Source: Hirundichthys speculiger (Eukaryota; Chordata; Actinopteri; Beloniformes; Exocoetidae). From it: a stretch of DNA of 64,000 nucleotides. A program made the translations under genes and the position numbers. The stretch is from contig JAGFBZ010000708.1 of the NCBI GenBank assembly GCA_018398805.1, forward strand, positions 558,001 to 622,000, in the 5' to 3' direction. Positions 11,620 through 23,005 of the stretch are shown here, piece after piece. The notes under the pieces were generated by a model. It worked only from the letters and a program-made list of their open reading frames with translations, did no database searches and had not been told where the DNA came from. The first letter of the stretch is position 1, and the number at the start of each line of letters is the position of its first letter.

Positions 11620-12139
11620 CTGTAAGACAAAGACACAGTGACTTGTAGGGAGTGACCTGAAGAATGCAATTCATGCTACACTCATTTCCTAACATTTTAC
11701 ATGCAAAAAAACGTGACACAATCTCAAGATGTTTATCAGCTCCATTTCTTGTGCAATCTTTAGCAGTTCAACATTCTTTACATGTTTCAGATTCAACCCC
11801 CCACCCCCACACACAAAACAAAAACAACACACACACACACACAACACCAGCTCTGCGCTTAAAGACAAAAAAAGAGGGGGAAGTGCAGACAGTTTGGAAG
11901 GATTGTCCAATTGCTCAAATTATGTTCCTGTCTGCATTTCAGGAATCTAATCAAAGAATCACAGGAAGGAAGAATCATAACAGAAATCCCAGAATCTATT
12001 TACTGCATTTGGAAAAAATCCAGTACACATGAAAGATAAAAAAAAAAAACTGAACCTCTTCCAATCAAGTCTTATGTTCCTGTTTCTGTCTCTTCAAAAG
12101 ATCAATCAGCTCATCTGTTTTTTAGATTTTTGCAAATTC

Positions 12140-12172
<33 letters not shown>

Positions 12173-12667
12173 ATCCTGTAGATGCTTACATATTAGCATG
12201 TGACTTTAACAATTGATTTCATAGTGGACTTCCCAGACATTTGAAAAATACCTTTGAAAAAACCTTTGAAAAATAGGACAGCATGCATCAGTCACTGATT
12301 TTTTTTTTTTGGGGGGGGGCATCCCCTCTCATGGACTTTTTAGTCATTTATGCTTTTAAAAATGAATTGGAGCTAATGTGACACGGTTATTACCCTTCCT
12401 AAAGAGTCCCTACATATTGGTTAAATAAAATCATTTAACTGATTCGCTTTCTCTGCTTCATTCAGCCTAACAATCTGATTACCATGACAGGACATACTGG
12501 TGATGCTCTTCATTGTCGTACTTTCTTACTTTTTGGATTTTTTTTTTTATGGTCCATGGAAAAGATGCTTTGATCAATTCTGATTTTGAGTTTCTCTCAC
12601 CATTTTCAGGAGAAGATGTTCTTTTTGTGCTGTGGTCACAGCTGCTTTGTCTTTATTTCTGAAAGCC
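11620..12667. other. Septin-7 intron with microsatellites
   Basis: Contains (AC)n at about 11,827-11,844, (TA)n at about 12,147-12,171, a T-run/G-run junction at about 12,300-12,319 and other homopolymers. No exon or element recognised. Confidence 0.5.
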
Positions 12668-12670
12668 CTA

Positions 12671-13925
12671 GGCCACGATCGACCACTTCCTCTTACCCGT
12701 TACCACTAGCCGCTACCCTGAAATTGCATGTATAGGAACCTCTGCTAACCGCTGCTAATGCAATCTTCTGCCCACTATAGCTGCTACACATTTTGCCGAC
12801 TCCTTTACTCATATTGTAGGTGTAGCAATGGGCGTGTCTTTTACCCTTTCCGCAAACTCTGTATCTTGCCATCACAGGTTTAGGAAAAAGCATGGCGGGT
12901 GGTCGGACAACTCGCTATGCATCTCAATCCATGTCGGCTTGTACGAGAGCGCGCCCAAATGGCATCAATGCACAAACAGATCTACCTCTTGAATTAACTC
13001 TTGTATAAAAAGCGTGATTTGGCCTCAGTTGAACCCCTGAGAAAATGGCAGAGATCGTCTTAAACAGGCTTGCTCGCCAGTTAAACCATAGACGACCAGA
13101 GTGTGTTTACTGGGAGGACATCAACTATCTGGGACTTTCAGATAGCCAATAGGAATTGTCTGTGTAAAAATATGTGTATGTATATATCAGTGCAGAGGAG
13201 GAGGAGGAGGAAGGAAGAGGAAGCTCTACAGCAGCGTCCCAGACGAGCTGCACATGAGAGCTGCTCTGATCTGGATGAAAAGACGCTCCATAGCAGTTTA
13301 CGGGTAGCACACCTACCTACCTATCCACTTCATGCCTTGTGGCACATAAGGCCTTTACAGAGCGCTTCCACTTTTCACGGTCAGCTGCTGCAGTCCTGAC
13401 TTAAGCCCATGACTTCCATCCTGCTTCTTTTCTTCTCTTTCTCGACAGTACGCCTCCAGGTGGTCTTTGGTCTTCCTTTTCTTCTTTTTCCCTCTGGTGC
13501 CCACGTCATTGCTATGTTGCAGTCGTTGTTGTGGTCCTGCCGTAGTATGTGACCAATCATCTTCCATCTACGCAGTTTCACTTCGTCGCTCAATGGCTTC
13601 ATTTCAGCTCTTTCTAGTAGTTCTTTAGTGCTGACGTGACCTTGCCAATATATACGGAGTATTCTTCGTAGGCATCGATTATGGAATATGTCAACTGCCT
13701 TGCTGTCTCCTTTGTTCATTTTCCATGTTTCGCATCCATATAGCAATACTGGCACTACTAGCGTCTTATACAGCTTTAGCTTAGTTCTTCTTGAGATCGG
13801 GTAGCGCAGGTGGGATAGCGGGTTTAGAAAGAGTAGAAGATTGCGTTATTTGCAGAGGAACGCCTTTCCCGCTACGCTTAATCCCTAAATAGCGACTATA
13901 GTAGATCTGGCCGAAGATCAGGCCC
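12671..13925. mobile_element. PIF/Harbinger-like MITE, copy 3 (longest), hosting a LINE fragment
   Basis: Termini GGCCACGATCGACC and (right) GAAGATCAGGCCC; flanked by CTA at 12,668-12,670 and 13,926-13,928. Larger than copies 1 and 2: it keeps about 250 bp of extra interior (around 13,025-13,275, a broken open frame with a GAGGAGGAG tract) that may derive from an autonomous relative. It is interrupted by an RTE-like LINE end at 13,306-13,796. Confidence 0.75.
13306..13796 (-). mobile_element. 5'-truncated RTE-like LINE 3' end
   Basis: The minus frame 13,381-13,755 encodes the C-terminal RT region: MPVLLYGCETWKMNKGDSKA, later RNRCLRRILRI-like HNRCLRRILRIYWQGHVST and RKGRPKTTWRRTVEKEKK. This pattern is typical of RTE-type retrotransposons often annotated as craniofacial development protein 2-like. 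The 3' side carries a (GGTA)n-like tail at about 13,310-13,322. CGGGTAGC occurs at both edges (about 13,301-13,308 and 13,798-13,806) and may be the target duplication. The EN and palm domains are absent, so it is dead on arrival. Confidence 0.7.
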
Positions 13926-14530
13926 CTAATCTTCTAATTGAGACTTTAACCTTCTTTGTGATACATGGTTTATTTTTAAGGAAAGAGCAGAATATTATTT
14001 TTTGACATGGATATTTCCACAATGTAGTTGGGTATCATGACCCCTGGTTTATTATATGTTCCAGGCAGAAACCCTTCAGTGGATGCAATACTCATCTGTC
14101 CACTGCAGCAGGGCTTCATGCTGGGGCTTAAAGAGCAGATTTGTATGTAGCAGAAGATTAATTGTTGTATGTTCAGAATTTCCAAGTGCTTCCTTCCCAG
14201 TGGTAGAAGCCAGCTGACTAACTGGTTCACATGTTGTAATTTTCTGTAATTTAGGATCTATTAAGTGAGCAGCAGGAGCATGAGTACTTCAGCATGACGC
14301 TCTGCTTTGACTGCTATTGACCAATGACAGCAGTCATGACTCGTGTGTTTGGGCTAGAGTGAAAACAACATTATGAGAGGAAGAACTGAACTAACTGAAA
14401 ATTGATCCAATGTGATGCGGTGCACACTGAGGGCACAGACCAACATGTGTGGAAACAACCTTAGACACATCCACAGGTGCAGCTTCAGTTAACTCAGTGA
14501 TGTCAGCTAGCCTGTCCTAGCCTAGCTCCT

Positions 14531-15299
14531 AGTGCATGCGGTTACATGATGTTTTTTAATTTGGAAATTAATTATTCCGAATTAAATAATTCAGAATTAA
14601 ACTATTTTCTGTCGAGTTAACATGGAAATACTAATTCCGAATTGAGGTTTACATGGAAAACATGTTTGATCGGCTTTATCCAATTCCACTTAAGGTCTGG
14701 GGGTTGGGAAGGGTTCTGATTGGATAGGGGGGGCGGACGTCTTTACGTATTTATGTCTACTGGAAGAAAACAAACTTACTCGATTAGTAACAACATGGAG
14801 GACTACATTATTAGCATCCTTTTTTGGTTTTTATGACAACATCATGTCGATGATTTTCTTTCATGTGCTGAGGAGGAGGAGGAGGGAGATAGAGTTCCAG
14901 GAGAAGGAAGCTAGCTATAGCTTATAATAGCTTCCTCCAAGCTATTTATTAAATAAATCGTGACCAATGTTTACTGCGTGCTGCCATCTTGAAACTTTGT
15001 TTCGAAAACAAGCCCAGCGTGGAATATTAGCGTCATCATGACAGACAGGCAAGGGCACGAGCATGCGCAGAAAGACCAGAAATAATTTAAAGCGGAATGA
15101 GTCTAACATGACCACGAAATTATTCTATTCAGATTTAAAATCAGAATAAACCAGCCACTTACTTCGGAATTAAGTTTAATTTGGAATGGAGATTTTCTTT
15201 CGGAATTAGGTGTTTACATGGTAATTTTTAATCATTCTAAATTGGATTTAATTTTAATTCTGAATTAAAGAGGAATTAATCTTCCCATGTAAACGCACT
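14531..15299. mobile_element. Inverted-repeat DNA element rich in GAATTA
   Basis: Left end AGTGCATGCGGTTACATG and right end, inverted, AGTGCGTTTACATGGGAAG. The subterminal regions on both sides are dominated by GAATTAAA/TTAATTC blocks. Superfamily not decided because no target duplication was clear. Short interior frames are not recognisable proteins. Confidence 0.55.
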
Positions 15300-15980
15300 G
15301 AATGTCAAAACATCATCTAGTTGAATTCTCCAAACTGTTCCAGGCCACGGTTAACGGTGTGTAAATGCTGTCATGGAACCACTGAACTCTAAAGTGCAGA
15401 CGGCCACAAACTTTAGTGGGTATTAGTTTGGACTTTTTGAACCTGAAGGGCATGACTGCGGTAAAGCAGCACCGCAGCAGAGTGCCTGTTAAGACCGGGG
15501 TGACAGGAGGGCAAGAAGGAGCCGGTGAACAAAAGCTTCAGTGTGAGTGGAGAGGCAGTCATGCACCAGCCTGGATCCAGAGCCAAAGAGCTGCTCCTGA
15601 CCTTTACAAGTGGCCATGGACAACATGAACCGCAGCTGCCAGCAGCCCGGCCACTCAACACTGCATAAACAGGGAGGACGGCGACATGACGAAATCATCA
15701 CACAATAGGATCCTTCATTCGACACACTCTGAGTCATAAATATTTTCTTAAGAGGGCAAAGCTTCATCTATACTTCAAACTCAACGGAGCAATTTCAGGA
15801 ATTTATCAGCTGGTCTGTGATTTAACATGGAACACTGAAGAGAAAAGGAGACCTTATGTGGTTGAATAATGGAGATGTTATGGATTTGAGCGAGCTGTAG
15901 GGGAAAATGCATTTGATTAAACATGCCATGTCTGGATTAGGGCTTTGAGATGACAAAAACAGCAGCACAGCAGTAAAGCA
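15300..15980. other. Septin-7 intron, nothing recognised
   Basis: Several overlapping frames on both strands at 15,413-15,767 look like chance in moderately GC-rich sequence. No domain or convincing splice site. Confidence 0.4.
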
Positions 15981-15988
15981 GTCATGGT

Positions 15989-16371
15989 TAGGAGTGTGAA
16001 AAAAAAAAAATTGATTTGGCAATATATTGCGATTTTTGGCCGCCCAATATAATATCGATTTTTCAGCTCCTAATATCGATTTTTTTACAATGCTGTCAGT
16101 ATGTTGTAATGGTTACTTAAATGTGTAAAATCACTAATAATAAATAATAAATAGGTTGTTTTGAAGCAAATAGTTTTGACTCAATTTGTCCTCTTGAATG
16201 ATCAATATCATCTGATGAACATATACAGCAACTTGATTTTTCATCTCTACTTTTAATTTTGATATTAACTGGTAAAATATCGCAATATATCGTGATATTG
16301 TGATAATATTGTATTGTGACCCAAGTATCATGATACATATATTCCGAGGTCCTTGCCAATACTCACCCCTA
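15989..16371. mobile_element. hAT family B element (copy 1)
   Basis: Ends TAGGAGTGTGAAAAA and ACTCACCCCTA. Flanked by GTCATGGT (15,981-15,988) and GTCGTGGT (16,372-16,379), one mismatch. ATATCG/CGATAT repeats lie near both ends. Same core (CAATTTGTCCTCTTGAATGA and others) as copies at 18,432, 26,734 and 39,485. Confidence 0.8.
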
Positions 16372-16574
16372 GTCGTGGTAAGATCCTGGTCAAAGTCAAA
16401 TTTGAGTAGGAGGAAGACAAGGAGCTGTGGTTTCACAAAAATTAAAAATCCAATCTATGTTGCTGGGCTTAGTGAAAATATTGATCATGTTTAGTCAAAG
16501 CTTGGATGCTTGGATGAGGAGGGTTTTACAGATGCTCAATAATCACACAACTGGGCCAACGGGACCAAATAGAT

Positions 16575-17015
16575 TAGGGCTGTAGCGATCCACTAATCTC
16601 ACGATACGGTGCGATACACGATATTCGGCTCAAGATACAATGTATATCGATATTCATCTTACAATACATTTACATCATTTTCTGAAAGATTTTAAAGTGA
16701 CAAAGTGATTTTGGTGACATCTTGTGAGTGTTCCAACGACTTTGTTTGAATTAATTGAACTGAAAGCATCAATTATACATTATATGGCTGACAGGCAGCT
16801 TGCAAATGCTGGACAAAATGAATAAAAGATTTGTTGAGAAAAATTGTTTCATTTATTTGAACAGTGCTAATTGTTGCTTGCAAGCTTTTAAAAGTGGGAC
16901 ACGGGGGTTTTGAAAGAAGCTTAGAATATCGATACCCGCGGCTGAAAAATCGATACTCTCTGGGAAAATAAAATATCGATATATATTGCCGAATCGATAA
17001 AATCGCTCAGCTCTA
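16575..17015. mobile_element. hAT family A element (copy 1), perfect 8-bp duplication
   Basis: Starts TAGGGCTGTAGCGATCCAC and ends TCGCTCAGCTCTA. Flanked by AAATAGAT at 16,567-16,574 and 17,016-17,023. Core includes GCAGCTTGCAAATGCTGGAC. Other copies: 19,242, 23,006 and 30,375. Confidence 0.85.
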
Positions 17016-17023
17016 AAATAGAT

Positions 17024-18423
17024 AGTAACCAGCTTTAACTGACCCCAAAGAAATTTAACCCTGAAAATACAACTTTAAGCAAAGTTACTAAACTGATGAA
17101 TTTAATTGATGAAATAAAAATCGTAAAAAACAAAACAGATGTTTGAATATTTCACGCATACCAAATGAACTGCAAACTCATCCTCCTCAGCCAAGATTTC
17201 TCATATTTTCTTTTCGCCTGAAAGGGAAGGGCCCGTTTGAGAGAGCTGGCCACCAGACTGATGCTCACTTAGCAGCCAACTCACTTCCTTAAAAGAAAAT
17301 TCCAGCAGCTGTGTAAACCATGATAGTTTACTCAAAAGGACTTCCAACAACATGCAAGAGGGTGGTGGAGGGGGAGAGGGAAAAGTCTGCATCGTGAGAA
17401 GGGGACAGCGCTTTGTTTATTCCATTTCAGGGCTTTTCAAGACTTAGTTTCTGCCATGTAGGTGATGTGAGAAACAGTCTGGGCCCTTGAAATGATCTAT
17501 AATCCTTGCTTGATTGATGGGCTGCAAGAATGGCTTCTCTAAAATCATAACTAATATCTTTCCTCCTCGGCACAGGCTTAACACACAAATAAACGCTCCA
17601 GATTAGCTTTTATGTGAGCGATCGCTCTTACTGAAAATCATTTAATTAAATGCACTTGATTAACAACACCCAGCTTCTACTTACCTTTTTAATTCCCATG
17701 GAAGTAGTAAGGATTTCTTTTTTTTTTTTTAATTTCACACAGCGGATTGACATTTGGCTAAGAGTTTTGTTTAATAAATGATGACAGTGAAATATGTTGT
17801 GTGTTCATGTTCATATCAGACTGTATTTTACCGCGGTTTAAGATCTGGTATGAATCAGATCATTTTATGTCCTGGCGTTTAAAACCCCTAGAACTGAAAA
17901 GGGGTGAGCTTTCTTTTTCACAGAGCTGTCTGTACTGGACCAGCCATCAGTCTCGCCCTGCCGCTCTATCAGATTTTGTCTGACAGAGAACAAGCCCCTC
18001 TGGCCTTTCTGTCAAAAAAGTATACCAGGAAATCATTACCATTTCCATCAATCAGGACTAAACACACTGAGCTCCAGCTGCAGTGGTCTGCATCAAAGTC
18101 AGACTCTGCCAACATGGAAATGACTGTCAAATATTGACTTTGACTAACAAATGGCTCAGGCCTACTTTCACTTGTCTGTTAGAGAACCTGGCCCACCCCA
18201 CCACACACAAGCACTCGAGCACACTCCCCAGAGTAGACTCAGTTCTTTGAAAACTGTCTTAATTCCTGATGTGATCATACTTTCCTGTATAAGCAGGCCA
18301 GTTTCTGACCAGTCAGAAACCTTGCTGCGCTAAAATTCACTAAAACAAGTAACCTGTTTGCAGCAATCTTCATGGTGTCAGTAAAATCAGTCGGTAAACT
18401 CCACAACATCATATAAGTTCCAT
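17024..18423. other. Septin-7 intron, nothing recognised
   Basis: No element termini or exon. One T-run at about 17,716-17,731. The frames at 17,801-18,333 have no motif. Confidence 0.45.
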
Positions 18424-18431
18424 TATCCAGT

Positions 18432-18810
18432 TAGGGGTGAGTATTGGCAAGGACCTCGCAATACGATATGTATTATGATACTTGGGTCACGATGCAATGT
18501 TATCATGATATCACCATATATTGCGATATTCTACCCAGTTAATATCAAAATTAAAAGTAGAGATGAAAAATCAAGTTGCTGTATATGTTCATCAGATGAT
18601 ATTGATCAGAGGACAAATTGAGTCAAAACTATTTGCTTCAAAACAACCTATTTATTGTTTACTATTAGTGTTTTTGCACATTTAGGTAACCATTACAACA
18701 TACAGCATTGTAAAAAAAAAAAAAAATCAGTATTAGGAGCTGAAAAATCAATATATTGTGCGGCTGAAAATATTGATATATTGCCGAATCGATTATTTTT
18801 CACACCCCTA
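18432..18810. mobile_element. hAT family B element (copy 2)
   Basis: Starts TAGGGGTGAGTATTGGCAAG and ends TTTTTCACACCCCTA. Flanks TATCCAGT and TTACCAGT (6 of 8 identical) are a decayed target duplication. Reverse orientation relative to copies 1 and 3. Confidence 0.75.
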
Positions 18811-19241
18811 TTACCAGTGGGTCCCATGTGCATTGATGTCTTAAATAGTTCTTCCATAAATGCCAAAAAAAAGCATGGAAAAGGACACGCAACATATCTC
18901 ATTCACTCAAACGAAGACGAGTGTTAGACTTTTCTAATAACACAATTATTCTAATTACATACTGCACATAAAATTGCCACATAACAGTGTTTATGTTGAG
19001 AGCGCATGGGGAAACTTCACAAACTACAGAAAAAAAAACAGCAGAACCCTTTCCATGGAAACTCTTTAGCTCCTCAGCCTTTGAAGCAGACAGGTAATTC
19101 AGGTCTTAGATGCCAACCCTAACCCTAACCCCACAGGAGAAATGAGGTGTTCTGTGGGCATGCCTCCCTTGTAATTAGATGATTAAATGAATTGACTTTG
19201 GATGCATGAATGAAATGGCAGAAAACTTCTTCCCTCCTCAT

Positions 19242-19849
19242 TAGAGCTGAGCAATTTTATCGATTCTGCGATATATATTGATATTTTATTTCCCCAGAGA
19301 GTATCGATTTTTCAGCCGCAAGTATCGATATTCTAAGCTCCTTTCAAAACCCCCGTGTCCCACAGGGGTGCCAGCTACTCTGCTGAGATGGGTGCAATTT
19401 TAAGGCGGCTTAACTGTTGCTCCAATGGACTTGAATTATTGGCTGCCATGGTTTCGTTTTTACTGAACCTGGTGGCTAGAATGGCTAGTAGCTACCTCAT
19501 ATGTTCAGTATCAAGCCAAAAAAGCTGCAACAGAAGACCACTTGCTGTACTTTAACTCTCCATTGTGTCCCACCTTTAAAAGCTTGCAAGAAACAATTAG
19601 CAGTTTTTTAATAAATGAAATTATTTTTCTCAACACATCTTTTATTCATTTTGTCCAGCATTTGCAAGCTGCCAATCAGCCATATAATGTGTAAATGATG
19701 CTCTCAGTTCAATTTGTTCAATTTGTCCCTTTAAATTTTTCAGAAAATTATGTAAATGTATCTTAAGATGAATATCGATATATATATATCATATCGTGAG
19801 CCGAATATTGTGTATCGTATTGCAAGATTAGTGTATCGCTCCAGCCCTA
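19242..19849. mobile_element. hAT family A element (copy 2) with a 201-bp extra segment
   Basis: Starts TAGAGCTGAGCAATTTTATC and ends GTGTATCGCTCCAGCCCTA. Flanks CTCCTCAT and TTCCTCAT (offset by one base). Compared with the other family A copies, it carries 201 extra bases (19,364-19,564) bounded by direct repeats of GTGTCCCAC (19,355-19,363 and 19,565-19,573). Confidence 0.75.
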
Positions 19850-20210
19850 CTTCCTCATCATCCAAGACAGAGTACTAATTTATAAATACACACAGGAAGG
19901 TTAAAGGACTGAATTTAGTGCTCCAAACAGCTCTTGCAGCAGTCACTTGGCTTCAAAATGTCATCCTCATCTGACAACTTATTCTTCTCAAATAAACCTC
20001 TAATGCATGTGATCAATTGTGCTTATAGCTATGAAATCCTACGTCTCATTTGAGCATATGTATGCAGACACACAAACATAACTTGAGGCACCACTAGACT
20101 TAAAAAACAAATAATGAAAGACTACAAGACTTTCTTTTATGGAATTAGACCAATTCCTGAATGAGGAAGCATAAAGCTTGTAAAATGAAGCAGAAAAGGA
20201 GGTTACTTAC

Positions 20211-20313
20211 CAACAACCATAAGTGTGAACTCAAAACCTCTCTTTACTGATTTTCTGTAAACTTGGTTAGGAAGATTTGCAAAGCCCACATATCCATCCA
20301 GGTTCTTCTGTTG
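20211..20313 (-). CDS. septin7: Septin-7 coding exon 3 (polybasic N-terminal region)
   Basis: TTTTACAG acceptor, then 103 nt encoding [20 protein letters not shown] and [14 protein letters not shown] plus one base of Gly, donor GTAAGT. It precedes the P-loop exon and carries the KSVKRGFEF beta-strand that leads into the G domain, including the basic patch linked to membrane lipid binding in septins. Phase at entry is 0 and at exit 1. Entry phase 0 does not match the first coding exon (exit phase 1). This is what requires the 2-nt exon at 23,587-23,588. Confidence 0.96.
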
Positions 20314-20781
20314 CTGTAAAATAAAAAAATAGACATAGCTGTAACTTTTTGTCCAAAGAAAATAAGACCACACTAGTAAATGAGTTGAGACTGGTAGAAT
20401 GTCAAAAATGCTTGTTCTGATTTTCAGAAAACTTTGAATGACTTTGAAGCCACTTGAAACTAGTTTGGTGCAACAAGCAAAGAAACAATATCCTCATAAA
20501 CTACCGACATCTACTTAAGCACAGTTTCGCACAATTCTTTCACTTGCTGTCATTGTTTCATTGATTCTATCTGGAGGACGTTTAAGTAGGTTTTAACCAA
20601 TTTCCCAACAACAATTAGGCCTAGAGCCAAAAGTTAATTGACCTTTTGGTAAGCACTGGTTACCTCCCTAGTTACTGTTGCTAGGTCGGACAAACTTGCT
20701 GCTCCTGCGTGTCAATTCGCTATTTTTCCGATGTGTATCATCAGTATTAATATTATACTATAATAACGTCATGGTGAAATA

Positions 20782-20967
20782 TTGCTGCTGGGAACCTGCA
20801 ACAGTCCAGAACATTTGGAGGAGACATTTTTATTCTTTTTCCTAAGCCAAAAATGCAGCTGTAGGTTAAGTTGTGTCTGTCCACACAAGCAACTGAACGT
20901 GGGGAAAGTTACAAAACACACCTACATTTACTCCAAGGTAAGTTTACTTTGTTTATTAGATGAATGA
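20782..20967 (+). pseudogene. THAP-domain first-exon remnant
   Basis: The frame reads LLGTCNSPEHLEE near the start and CVCPHKQLNVGKVTKHTYIY near the end. This fits a THAP zinc finger (C2CH, DNA-binding, used by P-element transposases and THAP genes) in the pattern CNSPEHL...PHKQLN..KITKHTYICSKHF. The last Cys has become Tyr (HTYIYSK) and the middle is frameshifted. A GTAAGT donor follows at about 20,938. It is the N-terminus of the element's own transposase, now dead. Confidence 0.5.
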
Positions 20968-20989
20968 TTTAACCACCATATAGTGAAAG

Positions 20990-21310
20990 TAATATGATTT
21001 AGCAGCAGGGCGGGTGATGAGTTCTCTGTTAGCATTAGCTCTGGTCCATAGGTCTGTCCCACACCAGAGCTATGTTAACATGAAACAGTCGCAGCATTGT
21101 ATTAATATAATTAATAAAGTGACGTTAACATCACTAGCCTCACCTTATACCTAACAAAATAAATATCCAGGGCCATATATATTTGTAGACAACAAGGCAG
21201 GCTTACAGCTGGCTAGTGAGCTCTGGTCCATAGTGGAGAAGTCATCGACACTATGGACGAGAGCTAATGCTAACAGAGAACTCATCACCCTCCCTGCTGC
21301 TAAATCGTCT
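20990..21310. repeat. Fold-back (inverted) repeat inside the P/THAP element
   Basis: About 55 bp at 20,998-21,052 (GATGAGTTCTCTGTTAGCAT and AGCTCTGGTCCATA) returns inverted at about 21,250-21,307 (TATGGACGAGAGCTAATGCT, AACAGAGAACTCATCACCCT). The spacer also contains a direct GCTCTGGTCCATAG copy at about 21,221. It could form a long stem in single strands or be a separate fold-back element. Confidence 0.6.
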
Positions 21311-21474
21311 CCGCTCCCAGCCCCCTCCCCTCCCCTTTCCATCATCTCTCTCATCTAAAGCTTCCATGAGATTAAATAAAAAAACCAAAACTACTGAACC
21401 TCATTTACTTTAATTAAAGGCATTCATTTGAATGGAACCACAAGCCAAAATCCTTTAAACGTAATTTTTTGTTA

Positions 21475-21919
21475 CTATGGAGTGCACTTTTTTAGTTTAT
21501 TACACAGACAAGTCTAACTCGTGTCAGTATATTATGCACTGTTCATTATTTTTTATTGTCATTCAGGATGCATTTTTTCAGTTAGTAATCCTGATGCATG
21601 TATTTCCATCAGTTCAAGGAGCCTTTATTTTTTTATATATCAGTCAGTAATGCAGTTTATTTAAATTGATGTGAGATATCAAATAGTTTGTTTGATAGCT
21701 TCATGAAAATGTTTGAGAGACTTGCCAATAATTTTTCATTGTAAAAAATAAATATCTGTTCATTTAAAGAGTCAAAACTGTTTTTGGTTTTGTTCATAGT
21801 ATTGATGTAATGATCTTAGGTATATGTGTGTGTTATCGGTTATCGGTATCTGCCTTTAGGAGCCTAAAGTTATTGGTTATCGGTATCTGTTTAAAAAAAC
21901 AGTTATCGTGCATCCCTAC
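21475..21919. mobile_element. hAT family G fragment (right part)
   Basis: Aligns by eye with 9,353-9,750 (CTGATGCATGTATTTCCATC, GATATCAAATAG, GTATTGATGTAATGATCTTA) and ends CAGTTATCGTGCATCCCTA. The left half is missing. It abuts the right arm of the P/THAP element, so it inserted there. Confidence 0.7.
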
Positions 21920-22065
21920 ATGGCGTTATTATAGTATAATATTAACAATGATGATACACATCAGAAAAATAGCGAATTAACACAGTCCTTAACGCAGGAG
22001 CAGCAAGTTTGTCCAACCTAGCAACAGTAACTAGGGAGGGGGCGGTGCTTACCGAAAGGTCAATT

Positions 22066-22997
22066 CCTGTTTACATACTCACATACATACAAACACACAT
22101 CAAGTCCCAGTACTGGAAACACTTGCCAATACCACTGAAAATGTAATGTTGAGTATTTACCTCTATGTGACATCTGGTACTATGGATTTTGTCTGTACTG
22201 TTGTATCTCATATATACTGTTATGAACAGAATCCTAATTTTTCTTTGTTGCTCCAAAAGCTAACACAAAAAATTGTGTTTTGAGTTACAAGGTAAAGAAG
22301 CAGCGGATTGAGCAAACTATCTAGCCTTAGCATTATGTTGGCAATATGGTATTATTGTAGGTTGGAAAATTCCACCATGAAAAGTGCAACATCCTCATTA
22401 TGCAAGGCTGTGGTTTCCAGAGTAATATTGCACGAATATTGCTCAAAGCAACACACACAAACTTATTAAGCATTAAAGGAGCCATCGCATGTAAAAGCTC
22501 GAGTTAATCATGTCAAACTGCATCAGCCAACTCTGGAGTTTGCTTTTTAGAAATGAGAGAAATTCAAGCCAGAAACCCACTGTACTAGATAACAATTCCT
22601 GTCAGTTGCTGAAAAGGATGGATTTTACCGCATGAATCTAAAACCGTGGTGGTTCCCCAGGTCGCAGTTACACCTCTGAAACCGCTCTCTCTCCAAACAA
22701 TATGAGACTGAACATATTTCATGTCAGTTCAAATAGGTGCAGGCAATCTGCTTTGTAATGGATATCTGGACCCTCAATGAGCTCAAATGTTAAAATAAAT
22801 CCCTTTTATTTACATATTTGTGGCTGCACTTGTAGTTTAATTCCTGGATATCTTAATTTAATAGATATTATTCATTTGATGATAATTTTCCACCCAACGG
22901 CATGTGAATGTGTGAGTGGGTGAATGAGAGGCCATTGAGAAGTGCTTTACAGGCACCATGATGGTGCCAAAATATACCAAAATATTTTAACATTAAC
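22066..22997. other. Septin-7 intron; LINE tail fragment near 22,897-22,960
   Basis: Mostly unrecognised. CATGTGAATGTGTGAGTGGG followed by TGAATGAGAGGCC...AGTGCTTTACAGGC resembles the 3' untranslated tail of fish L2-like LINEs. Nothing else is supported. Confidence 0.35.
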
Positions 22998-23005
22998 ATT
23001 AAGAG

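Larger units (their letters stand above)
20636..22065 (+). mobile_element. P/THAP-type DNA element with long inverted ends
   Basis: Left end AATTGACCTTTTGGTAAGC; right end inverted AATTGACCTTTCGGTAAGC. The inverted similarity extends about 130 bp inward on each side (CCTCCCTAGTTACTGTTGCT, CAAACTTGCTGCTCCTGCGT, ATTCGCTATTTTTC). Just inside the left arm lies a decayed THAP-domain first exon. The interior was later filled by a fold-back segment (20,990-21,310) and a hAT-G fragment (21,475-21,919). No target duplication was found. Confidence 0.65.

Noticed and set aside
11372..11719. Reading the P-loop frame as a 115-codon single-exon gene
   Set aside because: Only 11,513-11,619 is septin; consensus acceptor and donor bound it and the rest of the frame is intron.
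15413..15767. Overlapping 70-92-codon frames on both strands
   Set aside because: Chance frames in locally GC-richer intron sequence; no motif, splice sites or repeat identity.
19114..19133. Telomere-like CCCTAACCCTAACCCC
   Set aside because: Only two to three units; too short to be an interstitial telomere of interest.
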